NCBI GenBank assembly: GCA_040904925.1
Contig: JBBDSP010000004.1
Location: forward strand, 62,001 to 126,000
DNA from: Gracilimonas sp040904925
GTDB lineage: Bacteria > Bacteroidota > Rhodothermia > Balneolales > Balneolaceae
Direction of reading: 5' to 3'
DNA: 64,000 bases
A program made the position numbers and the translations under genes. The stretch's first letter is position 1. Each line of letters starts with the position of its first letter. Below, in pieces: positions 1 to 8,583 of the stretch. Under the pieces are notes generated by a model. The model was given only the letters and a program-made list of their open reading frames with translations, made no database searches and was not told the DNA's origin.

Positions 1-486
1 CATTTTTAATGTAATGAATGGCCTTCCAAAAGTTTGGTGATGTATGAAAAACTCGTTAAGCTTTTCAGCTTCTTTTTTCATCACCCCAAGCTCTACCTCA
101 ATGCCTTTATTTCTGAGATGCAGAATTCCCTTTCCGTTTACAGCGGGATTGGGATCTTTCATGGCGACTACTACCGTACCTATGGGATGTTTACCAAGCA
201 TGGCTGCACAAGGCGGTGTCTTACCGTGATGCGAGCAGGGCTCAAGCGTAACATATACCGTGGCGTTTTTGAGCTGCTTTTTATCCTTAATGGAGTTTAT
301 AGCATTGACTTCAGCATGAGCTTCTCCAAATTTCTTATGATAACCTTCCCCGATCTTCTCCCCATCTTCAGAAACAATTACACACCCAACCATTGGATTT
401 GGAGATACATCACCCTTGCTCTTTTCTGCCAGAGCAAGAGCTTGCTGCATCCATTGTTCGTGAATTTGTTTCTGTGAAGTGGTCAT
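1..486 (-). CDS. ribD: Riboflavin biosynthesis protein RibD, N-terminal deaminase part (cut by window edge)
   Basis: The gene starts at an ATG at 486 and runs off the left edge with 162 codons visible. The visible part is the cytidine-deaminase-like zinc domain that deaminates the pyrimidine intermediate made from GTP in riboflavin synthesis. The zinc site is clear: His57 and Glu59 in HAEVNAI, and Cys84 and Cys93 in the EPCSHHGKTPPC stretch. The N-terminal SPNPMVGCVIV motif is also typical of RibD. The reductase domain would lie outside the window. It is separated from the upstream ppiD by a terminator, so it probably has its own promoter. The deaminase identity is secure; whether the full fusion is present cannot be seen. 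Confidence 0.93.
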   Translation of the reverse strand, partial: MTTSQKQIHEQWMQQALALAEKSKGDVSPNPMVGCVIVSEDGEKIGEGYHKKFGEAHAEVNAINSIKDKKQLKNATVYVTLEPCSHHGKTPPCAAMLGKHPIGTVVVAMKDPNPAVNGKGILHLRNKGIEVELGVMKKEAEKLNEFFIHHQTFGRPFITLKM

Positions 487-530
487 AGATGAAATCTACG
501 GTTTTTGTATTTCCGTTACATTAAATCAAC

Positions 531-563
531 AAAAAAAGGGTGAGAAGTAACTCCTCACCCTTT
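531..563 (-). terminator. Rho-independent terminator after ppiD
   Basis: A perfect 10-bp stem AAAGGGTGAG/CTCACCCTTT (535-544 with 554-563) has a 9-nt loop. On the minus strand it is followed by a run of seven T. It ends the mlaE-mlaF-mlaD-ppiD cluster. Confidence 0.85.
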
Positions 564-587
564 AAATAACCTATAAAAAGATAATAT

Positions 588-2363
588 TTACTGAAGCAGG
601 CGTGATCGGTTATCTACGATCTTAGCATCTTTACGAAGTTGTTCTAACCAAATAGAAGAAAACTCCTGAAGCTTTTGCTGCTCTAATTGTTGTCTGATTT
701 CTCTTCTTCTTTCCTGATCAAGGTTTGCAAGATCCGCTTCCATTTTCTCGGAAACTTCAACCACAAAAGCGGCACTGTTTCCTGTAATGACTCCGGATAC
801 TTCCCCTTCATTCAGTCCAAAAATAGCGCCGACGACCATGGGTTCCCGCCCGGCCCCTGATATCACCGTAGCGTTTGCACGCAGAGTATTCACGGTTTGA
901 ATTTCTTTTTCTGAAGCTGAAGCCAATTGCTCTAAACTCTGATTTTGACTAAGCAGGTCCTGAACTTTTTGCTGAGTCAATTCTTTGCGACGCTCAATTT
1001 TAACCATATTCTCAACCTGAGATCTCACCTCATCAAATGGGCGGTAGCCTTCAGGTGTAATTTCAACAACTTCGAGAACGATGAATTCTGAACTTAACTC
1101 CAGCACTTCAGAGATATCACCCTCATCCGCTGATTCCAGAAAGTTCATGATCTGCTGACTGCTTCCGAGACCGGAAATAAAGTCATTTCCCTGGGTTGCA
1201 AAAGCTTCCTGAGTTTCCAATTCGCGATCTTCAGCTTCTTCTTCAAAGCTTGTTTCTTCGGAGGCGAAAAATTCAAAATCAGCTGCTCTGTCATTTGCTT
1301 CATCTATAGTAGCAGGAAGCGCCTGAATATTATAGCTCATAGTTTGAAATTTGATCTCATTATTTCCACGCTCAGCTTCTTTCTTTAGAATAGCTGCTTG
1401 GCTGGCGGTCAGAATAACGTCTGAAACCTCACCCACTTCGAGGTCTGCTACAACCTGGTATTCATCACGGATATCATCAACAGTAACAAATGATGAGCGA
1501 TAGTTGGTGGATGAAGCCTGTCGGGAAAGGAAAAGAGAATCATTTGGTGCGTCAGCAAAAGCTTCTCTTAAACCCCGAACATCTTCAATGATCTGTGCAG
1601 TATCAGCAGCGGTTGGCAGCTTGCTGAATGTAACATACCGAAAACGATAGCTTTCGTCCCGAGTGTATCGGTCTCTGTTGTTATTGTAATAATCTTGAAG
1701 TTCACTGTTTGAGATATCGAGTTCTTGTTCAGTTACCTCACTGTATGGAAATCGAACAAAATTAACCTGCGCAGTGGTGTTATTTTTAATAAATTCTTGC
1801 TCAACTTCTGATTCTGTAACTTGCAGTCCGGCAGAAATGTAATTATTCAGTTTTTGCTGGCGGCGTTGTTCACGCAGTTGAAGCTCAAGAGCAACAGCTT
1901 GCTGGGAAAATTCACTGGACGAAAGGACTTGTTGAATGGCAGCGCGGTCGATACTTCCATCTTCCCGGGTAAAGTTTTGTCGGATAATGGGGGCAGGATT
2001 GTCTCCGAATACCATATCCATTACTTCCTGGTCAGAAACAGTGATGCCAAGTTCGTCCATTTTTTGATTGATCAATCGAGTATTTACTAATTCATCCCAA
2101 GCCTGATTCTCAAAATTTGCGCGTCTTTCAGCAGATAATGAATTGCCGGTTTGCTGACTATAGCTATTTGTATAGTACTGAACTCGGCTCTGATACTCTT
2201 CATTTGAGATCTTCTCACCATTAACTGTACCTAAAGCATTTGGTCCGGCTTGCATAGCGTCAAAGAAATTAACGTCAGCCAAAACCCACAAAAGGCCAAA
2301 AGAACCGATCAGTATCCAGAGAATAACTCCGGTACTGTTTCTCATTTTTTCCATTACACCCAT
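588..2363 (-). CDS. ppiD: PpiD/SurA-like membrane-anchored periplasmic chaperone (peptidylprolyl isomerase family)
   Basis: This 591-residue protein has one N-terminal membrane helix (about residues 12-31) followed by a large, Gln/Glu-rich periplasmic region. The layout matches PpiD: an anchor, a SurA-type chaperone helix bundle (NGEKISNEEYQSRV at about 48-61, the usual SurA_N opening), parvulin-like segments, and a coiled C-terminus. PpiD proteins assist folding of newly exported proteins near the Sec translocon. The ATG at 2363 has a good ribosome site (GAGGT, about 8 bases upstream); a second Met at residue 4 is possible. It lies 134 bases downstream of mlaD on the same strand and is followed by a terminator. 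Isomerase activity is not evident from motifs; the chaperone role is family inference. Confidence 0.85.
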   Translation of the reverse strand: MGVMEKMRNSTGVILWILIGSFGLLWVLADVNFFDAMQAGPNALGTVNGEKISNEEYQSRVQYYTNSYSQQTGNSLSAERRANFENQAWDELVNTRLINQKMDELGITVSDQEVMDMVFGDNPAPIIRQNFTREDGSIDRAAIQQVLSSSEFSQQAVALELQLREQRRQQKLNNYISAGLQVTESEVEQEFIKNNTTAQVNFVRFPYSEVTEQELDISNSELQDYYNNNRDRYTRDESYRFRYVTFSKLPTAADTAQIIEDVRGLREAFADAPNDSLFLSRQASSTNYRSSFVTVDDIRDEYQVVADLEVGEVSDVILTASQAAILKKEAERGNNEIKFQTMSYNIQALPATIDEANDRAADFEFFASEETSFEEEAEDRELETQEAFATQGNDFISGLGSSQQIMNFLESADEGDISEVLELSSEFIVLEVVEITPEGYRPFDEVRSQVENMVKIERRKELTQQKVQDLLSQNQSLEQLASASEKEIQTVNTLRANATVISGAGREPMVVGAIFGLNEGEVSGVITGNSAAFVVEVSEKMEADLANLDQERRREIRQQLEQQKLQEFSSIWLEQLRKDAKIVDNRSRLLQ

Positions 2364-2497
2364 AAAAGGTTACCTCTAAAAAGACATTTGTTAAATTGCG
2401 ATTTGGTTACTTCCGGTGTGATTATCACCTTAGCAGTAAGCTTGGAAATATAAGCGAATACCCAAGAAATAGAAAGCCAATAAAAATGATCCTGAGG

Positions 2498-3430
2498 TTA
2501 AAAGACCTCAATTAGTCGCATATGCTTTAAGTACTTTCCAGGGTCGTCGTTTATATTCTTTATTAATTGATTAAGATTGACAGAAAGGCTGTCAACATTG
2601 TTATATAAGGAAGGGTCATTGACCATTTTACCAAGAGAGCCCTCACCATTGTTGATCTTGGTCAGAACATCATTGAGAGTTAGGTTTGTCTCATTTAGCC
2701 CGGTACTCAATTTTTCAAGTTCGGCACTGGTTGCTTCCAGGTTTTCTATCATAGCCGCGAGCTTCTCTTTATTATTTCCACTAAGCTCATCCAGATTTTG
2801 AAGAGTGTTTTTTGCTTCTATGATCATCTGATCCAGATCGTTTTGTCGATCCTGAATAATTTTATTTAAAGAACCTGTTGAGGATTCGAGATTCCGTATG
2901 ATGCCCGAAATGTTTTCCTTATTCTCTTCATTCACAGTTTGATTTAGGCTTGTGACAAGCTCCTCAATACCCCTGATTGAACCAGAAATATCATTGCTTA
3001 GTCGCGATCCTTGCTCGGCAATACTTTCCATCATGCCTTCTTCAAAGGTACCCTCAATAGACTCTTGGTGCTGCACCATTTCCTGAGAATCTGACTTCTG
3101 GATCTCAATGAATTTCCCGCCTAATACACCACTCGATTTTAGTAATGCTATGGAACCTCTTGGGATCTGGTAGCCTTCTTCAATATTCATGGTTACCAAA
3201 GTAGAATCAGAATCCTCTAATTCCATGTTTTTAACGGTACCAATTTTAAATCCCTTAACGTTTACCACATTGCCGGGAATCAGTCCGTTTACTTGTTCGA
3301 ATTTTGTATAAATGGTAGTTGAGGATCTGAAAAGTGGGATATCCTTCATAAATGTGTAGCTTAAGACGGCCACAATAATAGCCACTATAATAGTGATGCC
3401 AATTTTTAGTTCGTTGGAAACTTTTGCCAA
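2498..3430 (-). CDS. mlaD: MCE-domain lipid transport protein (MlaD-like)
   Basis: This 310-residue protein has one N-terminal membrane helix (about 9-28) followed by an MCE domain (about 38-115, with the VNGLIPGNVVNVKGFKIG stretch). A long helical tail rich in Asn, Glu and Leu follows. MCE proteins are the periplasmic substrate-binding, hexamer-forming part of Mla-type phospholipid ABC transporters. The start is a TTG at 3430, supported by a strong AGGAGA ribosome site about 8 bases upstream; no ATG lies in a better position. It sits 10 bases after mlaF. The long coiled tail could bridge toward the outer membrane, as in other tunnel-forming MCE proteins, but that is inference. No mlaB or mlaC is nearby. 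Confidence 0.9.
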   Translation of the reverse strand: MAKVSNELKIGITIIVAIIVAVLSYTFMKDIPLFRSSTTIYTKFEQVNGLIPGNVVNVKGFKIGTVKNMELEDSDSTLVTMNIEEGYQIPRGSIALLKSSGVLGGKFIEIQKSDSQEMVQHQESIEGTFEEGMMESIAEQGSRLSNDISGSIRGIEELVTSLNQTVNEENKENISGIIRNLESSTGSLNKIIQDRQNDLDQMIIEAKNTLQNLDELSGNNKEKLAAMIENLEATSAELEKLSTGLNETNLTLNDVLTKINNGEGSLGKMVNDPSLYNNVDSLSVNLNQLIKNINDDPGKYLKHMRLIEVF

Positions 3431-3440
3431 AACAGGTCTC

Positions 3441-4190
3441 CTATGCAGTTTTTGAATTTATTTGATATTCGCTGGCTGATATGAAATCAAGCAGGTTTTT
3501 ATTGTCACTGTGCTTCATGTCTTCGGTTTTGCCAAACCAACTAAGTTTTTGTTCATCCAGAAAAGCCACTCTATCGGAAATAGCTAATACACTGTGCATA
3601 TCGTGAGTGATTACAATGGAGGTGATATCCAGGCTGTCAGCCATAGTGATAATCAGTTCGTTAATTTCTTCGGATGTTTTGGGGTCTAGTCCGGAAGTGG
3701 GTTCATCGTATAATAAATAATCCGGTTTTAGAATAATAGCACGTGCTAAACCCACCCGCTTTCTCATTCCTCCTGAAAGCTCAGAGGTAGATTTTGGTCC
3801 GGCTTCTTTGAGATTCACCATTTCTAATGCTTCGTTCACATTATGAGCTATCTCATCCTCAGTTTGTTCAGTAAAATATCGCAATGGAAACGCAACGTTT
3901 TCAAACGTGCTTATGGAATCAAATAATGCGCCACCCTGAAACAAGATGCCAAAGCGTTGACGAACTTTTCGCAATTCAGAATAACTTAGATCGAACACAC
4001 ACTTTCCGTCTATCAATACATTCCCTTCATCAGGATATAATAAAGCATTCAGGTGCTTCATTAATACAGATTTTCCGCAACCTGAACGGCCTATCACAGC
4101 CGTAGTTTCTCCATCCTGGATATCAAAGGAAACATCTCTCCAGACTAACAGGTCACCAAAACTTTTTGTCAGGTTTTTGATCTCTATCAT
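3441..4190 (-). CDS. mlaF: Mla-type ABC transporter ATP-binding protein
   Basis: This 249-residue ABC ATPase has Walker A GRSGCGKS (about 34-41), a Q-loop in FGILFQGGALFDS, signature LSGGMRKR, and Walker B YLLYDEPTSGLD followed by the H-loop ITHD. The FQGGALFDS Q-loop and the LSGGMRKRVGLAR signature are characteristic of MlaF/Ttg2A ATPases rather than general importers. It starts 3 bases after the mlaE stop, so the two are translationally linked. It powers phospholipid movement between inner and outer membrane with MlaE and MlaD. Confidence 0.94.
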   Translation of the reverse strand: MIEIKNLTKSFGDLLVWRDVSFDIQDGETTAVIGRSGCGKSVLMKHLNALLYPDEGNVLIDGKCVFDLSYSELRKVRQRFGILFQGGALFDSISTFENVAFPLRYFTEQTEDEIAHNVNEALEMVNLKEAGPKSTSELSGGMRKRVGLARAIILKPDYLLYDEPTSGLDPKTSEEINELIITMADSLDITSIVITHDMHSVLAISDRVAFLDEQKLSWFGKTEDMKHSDNKNLLDFISASEYQINSKTA

Positions 4191-4193
4191 GAG

Positions 4194-4952
4194 TTATAAT
4201 AATATCGCTGCTAATGCAAAATCAGCTAAAAGCACAAAGATACAACTTAAAACAGTTGCTTGTGTAGTTGCTGTACCTACTCCTTCAGCTCCACCAAAAG
4301 CATTGTACCCTTTAAAGCATGAAATAGACGTTATCACAAAGCCAAATACGATAGATTTTATAAATCCAAAAATTATGTCGGATTCAAAAAAGAACGCTCG
4401 GGCACCCTCTAAAAACTCTGCAGCAGGTAAAATGCCATCTACGGCGCCCGCAGTTATACCGCCTAAAATTCCAAAAACAGCGGCTGTAATATAAAGTATT
4501 GGAAACATTAACAGCCCCGCCAGAATTCTTGGAACTACCAAAAATGAAACAGAATTAAAACCCATTGATTCCAAGGCATCTATCTGTTCACTCACACGCA
4601 TAGTGCCAAGTTCAGTTGAAATACGGGCACCAACTTTCCCCGCCAGAACAAGTGCACTTATCACAGCTGCCAGTTCAATAACAATAGATTGAGCAACAAT
4701 GGAACCAATAATAGTGCTTGGGTAAATATCGGTATCAAGTTGGTATGCGGTTTGCAGAGTAAGAACAGCACCGGTGAAGATGCCAACCAGAAAAATAATG
4801 GGTATAGACTCATATCCTACTTTTACGAATTCCTGAAACAGGTTTTTTCGATAAGTACTAATTTCGGTGGACGATCGTAATGCCTGGTATAAAAGTTGGG
4901 CGTATTTGCCGAATTGCTCTAAGCCGGCGGACCCTGGTAAATTGGAAATCAT
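4194..4952 (-). CDS. mlaE: Mla-type ABC transporter permease
   Basis: This 252-residue integral membrane protein of the MlaE/TrnB permease family has an N-terminal amphipathic region, then five or six hydrophobic segments. The conserved ELGTMRVSEQIDALESMG loop (about 115-132) contacts the ATPase. It is the first gene of the mlaE-mlaF-mlaD-ppiD cluster and is transcribed away from porQ across a 90-base divergent gap. The ATG at 4952 is the natural start. Confidence 0.93.
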   Translation of the reverse strand: MISNLPGSAGLEQFGKYAQLLYQALRSSTEISTYRKNLFQEFVKVGYESIPIIFLVGIFTGAVLTLQTAYQLDTDIYPSTIIGSIVAQSIVIELAAVISALVLAGKVGARISTELGTMRVSEQIDALESMGFNSVSFLVVPRILAGLLMFPILYITAAVFGILGGITAGAVDGILPAAEFLEGARAFFFESDIIFGFIKSIVFGFVITSISCFKGYNAFGGAEGVGTATTQATVLSCIFVLLADFALAAILL

Positions 4953-5042
4953 TTCTTAATCAATAATCTTGACGTATTGCCGAAGCATTTGATTATATTA
5001 CAAAACATTTTCGCCAATTGTGATTTATAAATGAGTTAAAAA

Positions 5043-6020
5043 GTGCGACTGATTCTACCCTTTCTAATGCTTTTTCTTGTTACCGAACTTACGGCGGCTC
5101 AATCTAATACTTCAAGTATTTTTCGGTTTTTAGAAACCACGCCTAATGCTCGCTCTGCAGGCCTTGGAGGAAATCATGTGGGAACATTTAATGGTGATTT
5201 CAGCCTAATGCATTTAAATCCCGCCTTTCTAAACGAGGGTTCATCCAGAACCATTTCCGCTTCTTACATCAATTTTCTGGCAGATGCTAACATGGGTTTT
5301 ACCAGTGCGGCCTATGAGTTTGAAAAGGTCGGCACGGTTGGCTTTGGAATACGTTTTGTGGGGTATGGTGAATTTGACCGGCTGGATGAAAATGGAAACG
5401 AACTGGGGAATTTCAACGCGAATGACATTGCTATAACCGGAGCGTACAGCTTGCCACTCTCAAATAATTTGCAAGCCGGAGCCGCGCTCGATTTTATACA
5501 TTCCTCCTACTCAAGCTTCAAGTCAAGTGCGGTGGCAGTTTCAGGAGGCTTATTTTATCAGGATACCACAAGCAATTTTAGTGCGGGCATTTCGGTAAGG
5601 AATTTAGGAAGACAACTAACAGCTTTTGATCAACAAAAAGAACCTTTGCCGCTGGATGTTTCGGTTGGTTTTTCAAAAAAACCCGAAGCATTTCCATTTC
5701 AGGTCAATCTTACATTCAAGCAACTCAACAATTGGGATATGCGTATTTTTGGAGAGTCAGAAAGGCCGGAGCCTTTGGATAATTTGTTTCGTCATATATT
5801 AATAGGAGGAGAAACAAACGTCGGAAATAATTTTCAGCTTCGTGTGGGTTACGATCATTACTTGCATGAGCAAACAAAAACCGGCAAAACCTTTGACCTG
5901 GCTGGAATCGCATTTGGAGTTGGTGTCAACTTCAACAACATTACATTTGATGTTAGCAGAAACTCCTACAGTAAATTAGGTGGGATCACCAGATTAAGCA
6001 TCAAAGTAGCGCTGCATTGA
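5043..6020 (+). CDS. porQ: PorQ-like outer-membrane protein (type IX secretion-associated family)
   Basis: This 325-residue protein has a signal peptide (first ~20 residues, ending TAAQ) and a body of alternating short beta strands, as expected for an outer-membrane barrel. The N-terminal signature (FRFLETTPNARSAGLGG, then a GDFSLMHLNPAFL segment) is that of the PorV/PorQ family, and length and layout fit PorQ best. PorQ is one of the type IX secretion-linked outer-membrane proteins in Bacteroidota. The start is a GTG; the nearby upstream ATG is followed at once by a stop. It lies 63 bases before aroC and may share its transcript. No other secretion-system gene is visible here. Confidence 0.8.
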   Translation: MRLILPFLMLFLVTELTAAQSNTSSIFRFLETTPNARSAGLGGNHVGTFNGDFSLMHLNPAFLNEGSSRTISASYINFLADANMGFTSAAYEFEKVGTVGFGIRFVGYGEFDRLDENGNELGNFNANDIAITGAYSLPLSNNLQAGAALDFIHSSYSSFKSSAVAVSGGLFYQDTTSNFSAGISVRNLGRQLTAFDQQKEPLPLDVSVGFSKKPEAFPFQVNLTFKQLNNWDMRIFGESERPEPLDNLFRHILIGGETNVGNNFQLRVGYDHYLHEQTKTGKTFDLAGIAFGVGVNFNNITFDVSRNSYSKLGGITRLSIKVALH

Positions 6021-6083
6021 TTAACTTTACGGCCTAAGATTTTATGTCAGAATTATCATTATTAAAACTAAAGTGATCAGCAC

Positions 6084-7268
6084 ATGATCAGATATATTAC
6101 AGCCGGAGAATCGCACGGACCCGGACTTACAGGAATTATTGAAGGAGTGCCTGCGGGCCTTCCGTTAACAGAAGAAGATATTGCCGTACATTTGGTGCGC
6201 AGGCAACAAGGGTATGGTCGCGGCGGAAGAATGGCATTCGAAAAAGATTTTGCCACTATAAATTCAGGATTACGCTTTTCCAAAACCATGGGCGGCCCTA
6301 TTTCGATGTATATGCCAAACCGTGCTTTCGAGAAAGATGATGCCGGCTGGCCAACCGTGATGAATAAAAAGACAGAGGCGGATGGAATCGAGAAAATAAC
6401 CCTTCCCCGTCCCGGACACGCAGACCTGGTAGGTGCTCAAAAATATAGGTTTGATGATATTCGGCCGGTGATAGAACGGTCCAGTGCAAGAGAGACAGCC
6501 ATGCGCGTGGCTTGCTGCAGCATAGCACGTCGGTTTTTAAAGCACTTTGGAATAGAGATCGGCGGACATGTTCTTCGCATTGGTTCTGTTGGATTTAATG
6601 GCTGGAATGAAGTTCGGGAAGTCGCAGATCCACTTTCAGCAACAGGGGCAGAAGCCATCTATAAAGTAGCAGATGAGTCTGATGTTCGTTGCCTGGACAA
6701 AACGCTCTCAGCCGAAATGCGGGAAGAGATTAAGAAGCGGCGCAAAGAAGGATCATCTCTTGGGGGCATTTATGAGATCGTGATCACTGGACTTCCGGTT
6801 GGATTAGGCAGCTATGTGCATTGGGATAAGAAACTGGATGGGCTTTTAGCGCAGGCCATCATGGGAACGCAGGCGATGAAGGGTGTTGAAATTGGGCTTG
6901 GATTCGAGTCGGGTCATTTACCGGGCCATGAGGTTCATGACGAGATCACACACGGGAATAACTCCTTCAAGCGAAGAACGAACAGAATGGGGGGAATTGA
7001 AGGCGGCATGAGTACCGGAATGCCAATTATAATTCGTGGAGTGATGAAGCCTATCCCAACAATGTTGAATCCCCTGCGTACGGTAGATATGAAAACGAAA
7101 GAGGAAACAGAGACCAGGTATGAGCGCTCAGATGTTTGTGCGTTGCCAAGAGCGGTTGTTGTTGCAGAAAGTGTAGTGGCCCCCGTTATTGCGAATGCAT
7201 TTTTGGAGAAGTTCGGTGGAGATTCCATCGAAGAAATTGAATCCAACTTTAAAAATGCCACACAATGA
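6084..7268 (+). CDS. aroC: Chorismate synthase
   Basis: This 394-residue enzyme carries out the last step of the shikimate pathway, converting EPSP to chorismate with reduced FMN. Family signatures are present: GESHGPGLTGIIEGVPAGL near the N-terminus, RQQGYGRGGRM (about 36-46), the RPGHADL and SSARETAMRVA segments, and the GGIEGGMSTG motif near the C-terminus. Length is slightly above the usual 350-390. Its stop overlaps the start of the following TPR gene by 4 bases (ATGA), so the two are co-translated. Confidence 0.97.
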   Translation: MIRYITAGESHGPGLTGIIEGVPAGLPLTEEDIAVHLVRRQQGYGRGGRMAFEKDFATINSGLRFSKTMGGPISMYMPNRAFEKDDAGWPTVMNKKTEADGIEKITLPRPGHADLVGAQKYRFDDIRPVIERSSARETAMRVACCSIARRFLKHFGIEIGGHVLRIGSVGFNGWNEVREVADPLSATGAEAIYKVADESDVRCLDKTLSAEMREEIKKRRKEGSSLGGIYEIVITGLPVGLGSYVHWDKKLDGLLAQAIMGTQAMKGVEIGLGFESGHLPGHEVHDEITHGNNSFKRRTNRMGGIEGGMSTGMPIIIRGVMKPIPTMLNPLRTVDMKTKEETETRYERSDVCALPRAVVVAESVVAPVIANAFLEKFGGDSIEEIESNFKNATQ

Positions 7269-7597
7269 GTTCCCGAATCTCAACGTTGGCAAAAGCGGTA
7301 AGGGAACATCCGGAGGATTCGTTCTACAAGTTTACTTTGGCTTTGGAAATGTTGAAAATAGAAGAACATCAAAAAGCCCGGGTCTTGTTTGAAGCAATTA
7401 AAAAAGATGATTCCGGCTATGTGGGAGTTTATTATCATCTGGCTAAGCTTTATGAGCAGCTTAAAGAGAACAAAAAAGCTTTGGATACCTATAAAGAAGG
7501 AATTGAAGTTGCTGAAAAACAAAATGATCAGCATACTAAATCAGAGTTGTCCGCAGCTCTGCTGAATCTTGAAATTGAATTGGAAGAGCTATCATGA
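7265..7597 (+). CDS. Small tetratricopeptide-repeat protein
   Basis: This 110-residue cytoplasmic protein has no signal peptide. It contains about two TPR-like helix pairs (SFYKFTLALEMLKIEEHQKA and YYHLAKLYEQLKENKKALDT), with the small/large residue spacing of TPRs. TPR proteins act as interaction scaffolds; the partner cannot be told. It overlaps aroC by 4 bases on the left and the LysM gene by 4 bases on the right, which indicates translational coupling of an unusual mix of functions. Confidence 0.8.
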   Translation: MSSRISTLAKAVREHPEDSFYKFTLALEMLKIEEHQKARVLFEAIKKDDSGYVGVYYHLAKLYEQLKENKKALDTYKEGIEVAEKQNDQHTKSELSAALLNLEIELEELS

Positions 7598-8583
7598 ATA
7601 TGAATTTCAATATGGTTATAAAAATAGCGTGCACGTTAGCTATCGTTATTCTTTTGTCAAGCGTGGATGGTTTTGCGCAGGAACAGGCAACCTACGAAGT
7701 TAAACAGGGAGACACGCTTTATGGGATCTCTAAAAAACTGAATGTGACGATTACTGAACTTCAGCAGTGGAATAATCTTGATGGTAATGAAATAGCGTTG
7801 GGTCAGGAGCTTGTTTATTACCTCCGTGATGAAACTGAATCAGAGTCAATGAGTGAAGATGAGGCAGAATCATTGATAAATCGCTCAGATGATTCCAATA
7901 ATGTGTTCTATATAGTAAAAAGTGGTGACTCTTTGTATAGAATAGCCGGAGAGCATAATATGACGGTTCAGGAATTAAGGGAATTGAATAATTTGACAAG
8001 CGATAATTTGCGAATTGGTCAGCAACTGGCTGTAAAAAAGCAAAATGAAGCGCCCCCTTCAGTTGCAGAGTTTTCAGAGGAGTCTACCCCACAGGGGGTC
8101 TTTTCGGTATATGAAGTGAAAAGCGGTGAATCCCTGGGAGATATTCTGCGTCAGTTCAAAATGACTGAAAACGAATTTGAACAACTCAATCCGGAGTTGA
8201 ATGTAAGCAGGATGTCAACAGGTCAGCAGGTTACGGTTTTGGTGCCCCCATCCCGAAATTATGAAAACCCCTATTTGCAAAGAGCTAATTTACAAGATCT
8301 TGGTGAGGTTCAGGTTTCTTCATATAGTGAATCAGAATTTGGAGAAACTACAACTAATGGAGAGCTTTATGATCCCGAAGCTTTGACGGCAGCGCATTCC
8401 AATATAAGTTTGGGAAGTATCATATTTGTGGAGAATACTCAAACCGGTAATGGTGTATATGTTAGAATAAATGACCGAATTACAGGTTCAGGGCTTAAGC
8501 TTTCTCAAAAAGCATTTTCTGCCCTTCGTTTAGAGCAGATCTCCCGTCCGGCGGTGACAATTTATACCGAAGGGAATGACTAA
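7594..8583 (+). CDS. Secreted protein with three LysM domains and an RlpA-like double-psi beta-barrel
   Basis: This 329-residue protein has a signal peptide (about 1-29, ending FAQ) and three LysM peptidoglycan-binding modules: about 33-77 (YEVKQGDTLYGISKKLNVT), 103-147 (YIVKSGDSLYRIAGEHNMT) and 172-218 (YEVKSGESLGDILRQFKMT). A C-terminal RlpA-like barrel follows (about 238-325). The barrel keeps the TNGELYD, LTAAH and VRINDR segments of RlpA-type lytic transglycosylases. The protein therefore probably binds and may cleave peptidoglycan. The start overlaps the TPR gene by 4 bases and the end overlaps the CPBP gene by 8 bases, so all are one operon. Enzymatic activity is inferred from the family only. 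Confidence 0.88.
   Translation: MNMNFNMVIKIACTLAIVILLSSVDGFAQEQATYEVKQGDTLYGISKKLNVTITELQQWNNLDGNEIALGQELVYYLRDETESESMSEDEAESLINRSDDSNNVFYIVKSGDSLYRIAGEHNMTVQELRELNNLTSDNLRIGQQLAVKKQNEAPPSVAEFSEESTPQGVFSVYEVKSGESLGDILRQFKMTENEFEQLNPELNVSRMSTGQQVTVLVPPSRNYENPYLQRANLQDLGEVQVSSYSESEFGETTTNGELYDPEALTAAHSNISLGSIIFVENTQTGNGVYVRINDRITGSGLKLSQKAFSALRLEQISRPAVTIYTEGND

Noticed and set aside
34..477. Plus-strand open frame of 147 codons at the left edge
   Set aside because: It is the antisense of the ribD deaminase domain, whose zinc motifs are clear on the minus strand.
2465..2515. TGAGGT/ACCTCA hairpin at the mlaD stop as a terminator
   Set aside because: The stem is 6 bp, overlaps the stop codon, and the T tract is separated by six bases; ppiD follows in the same direction.
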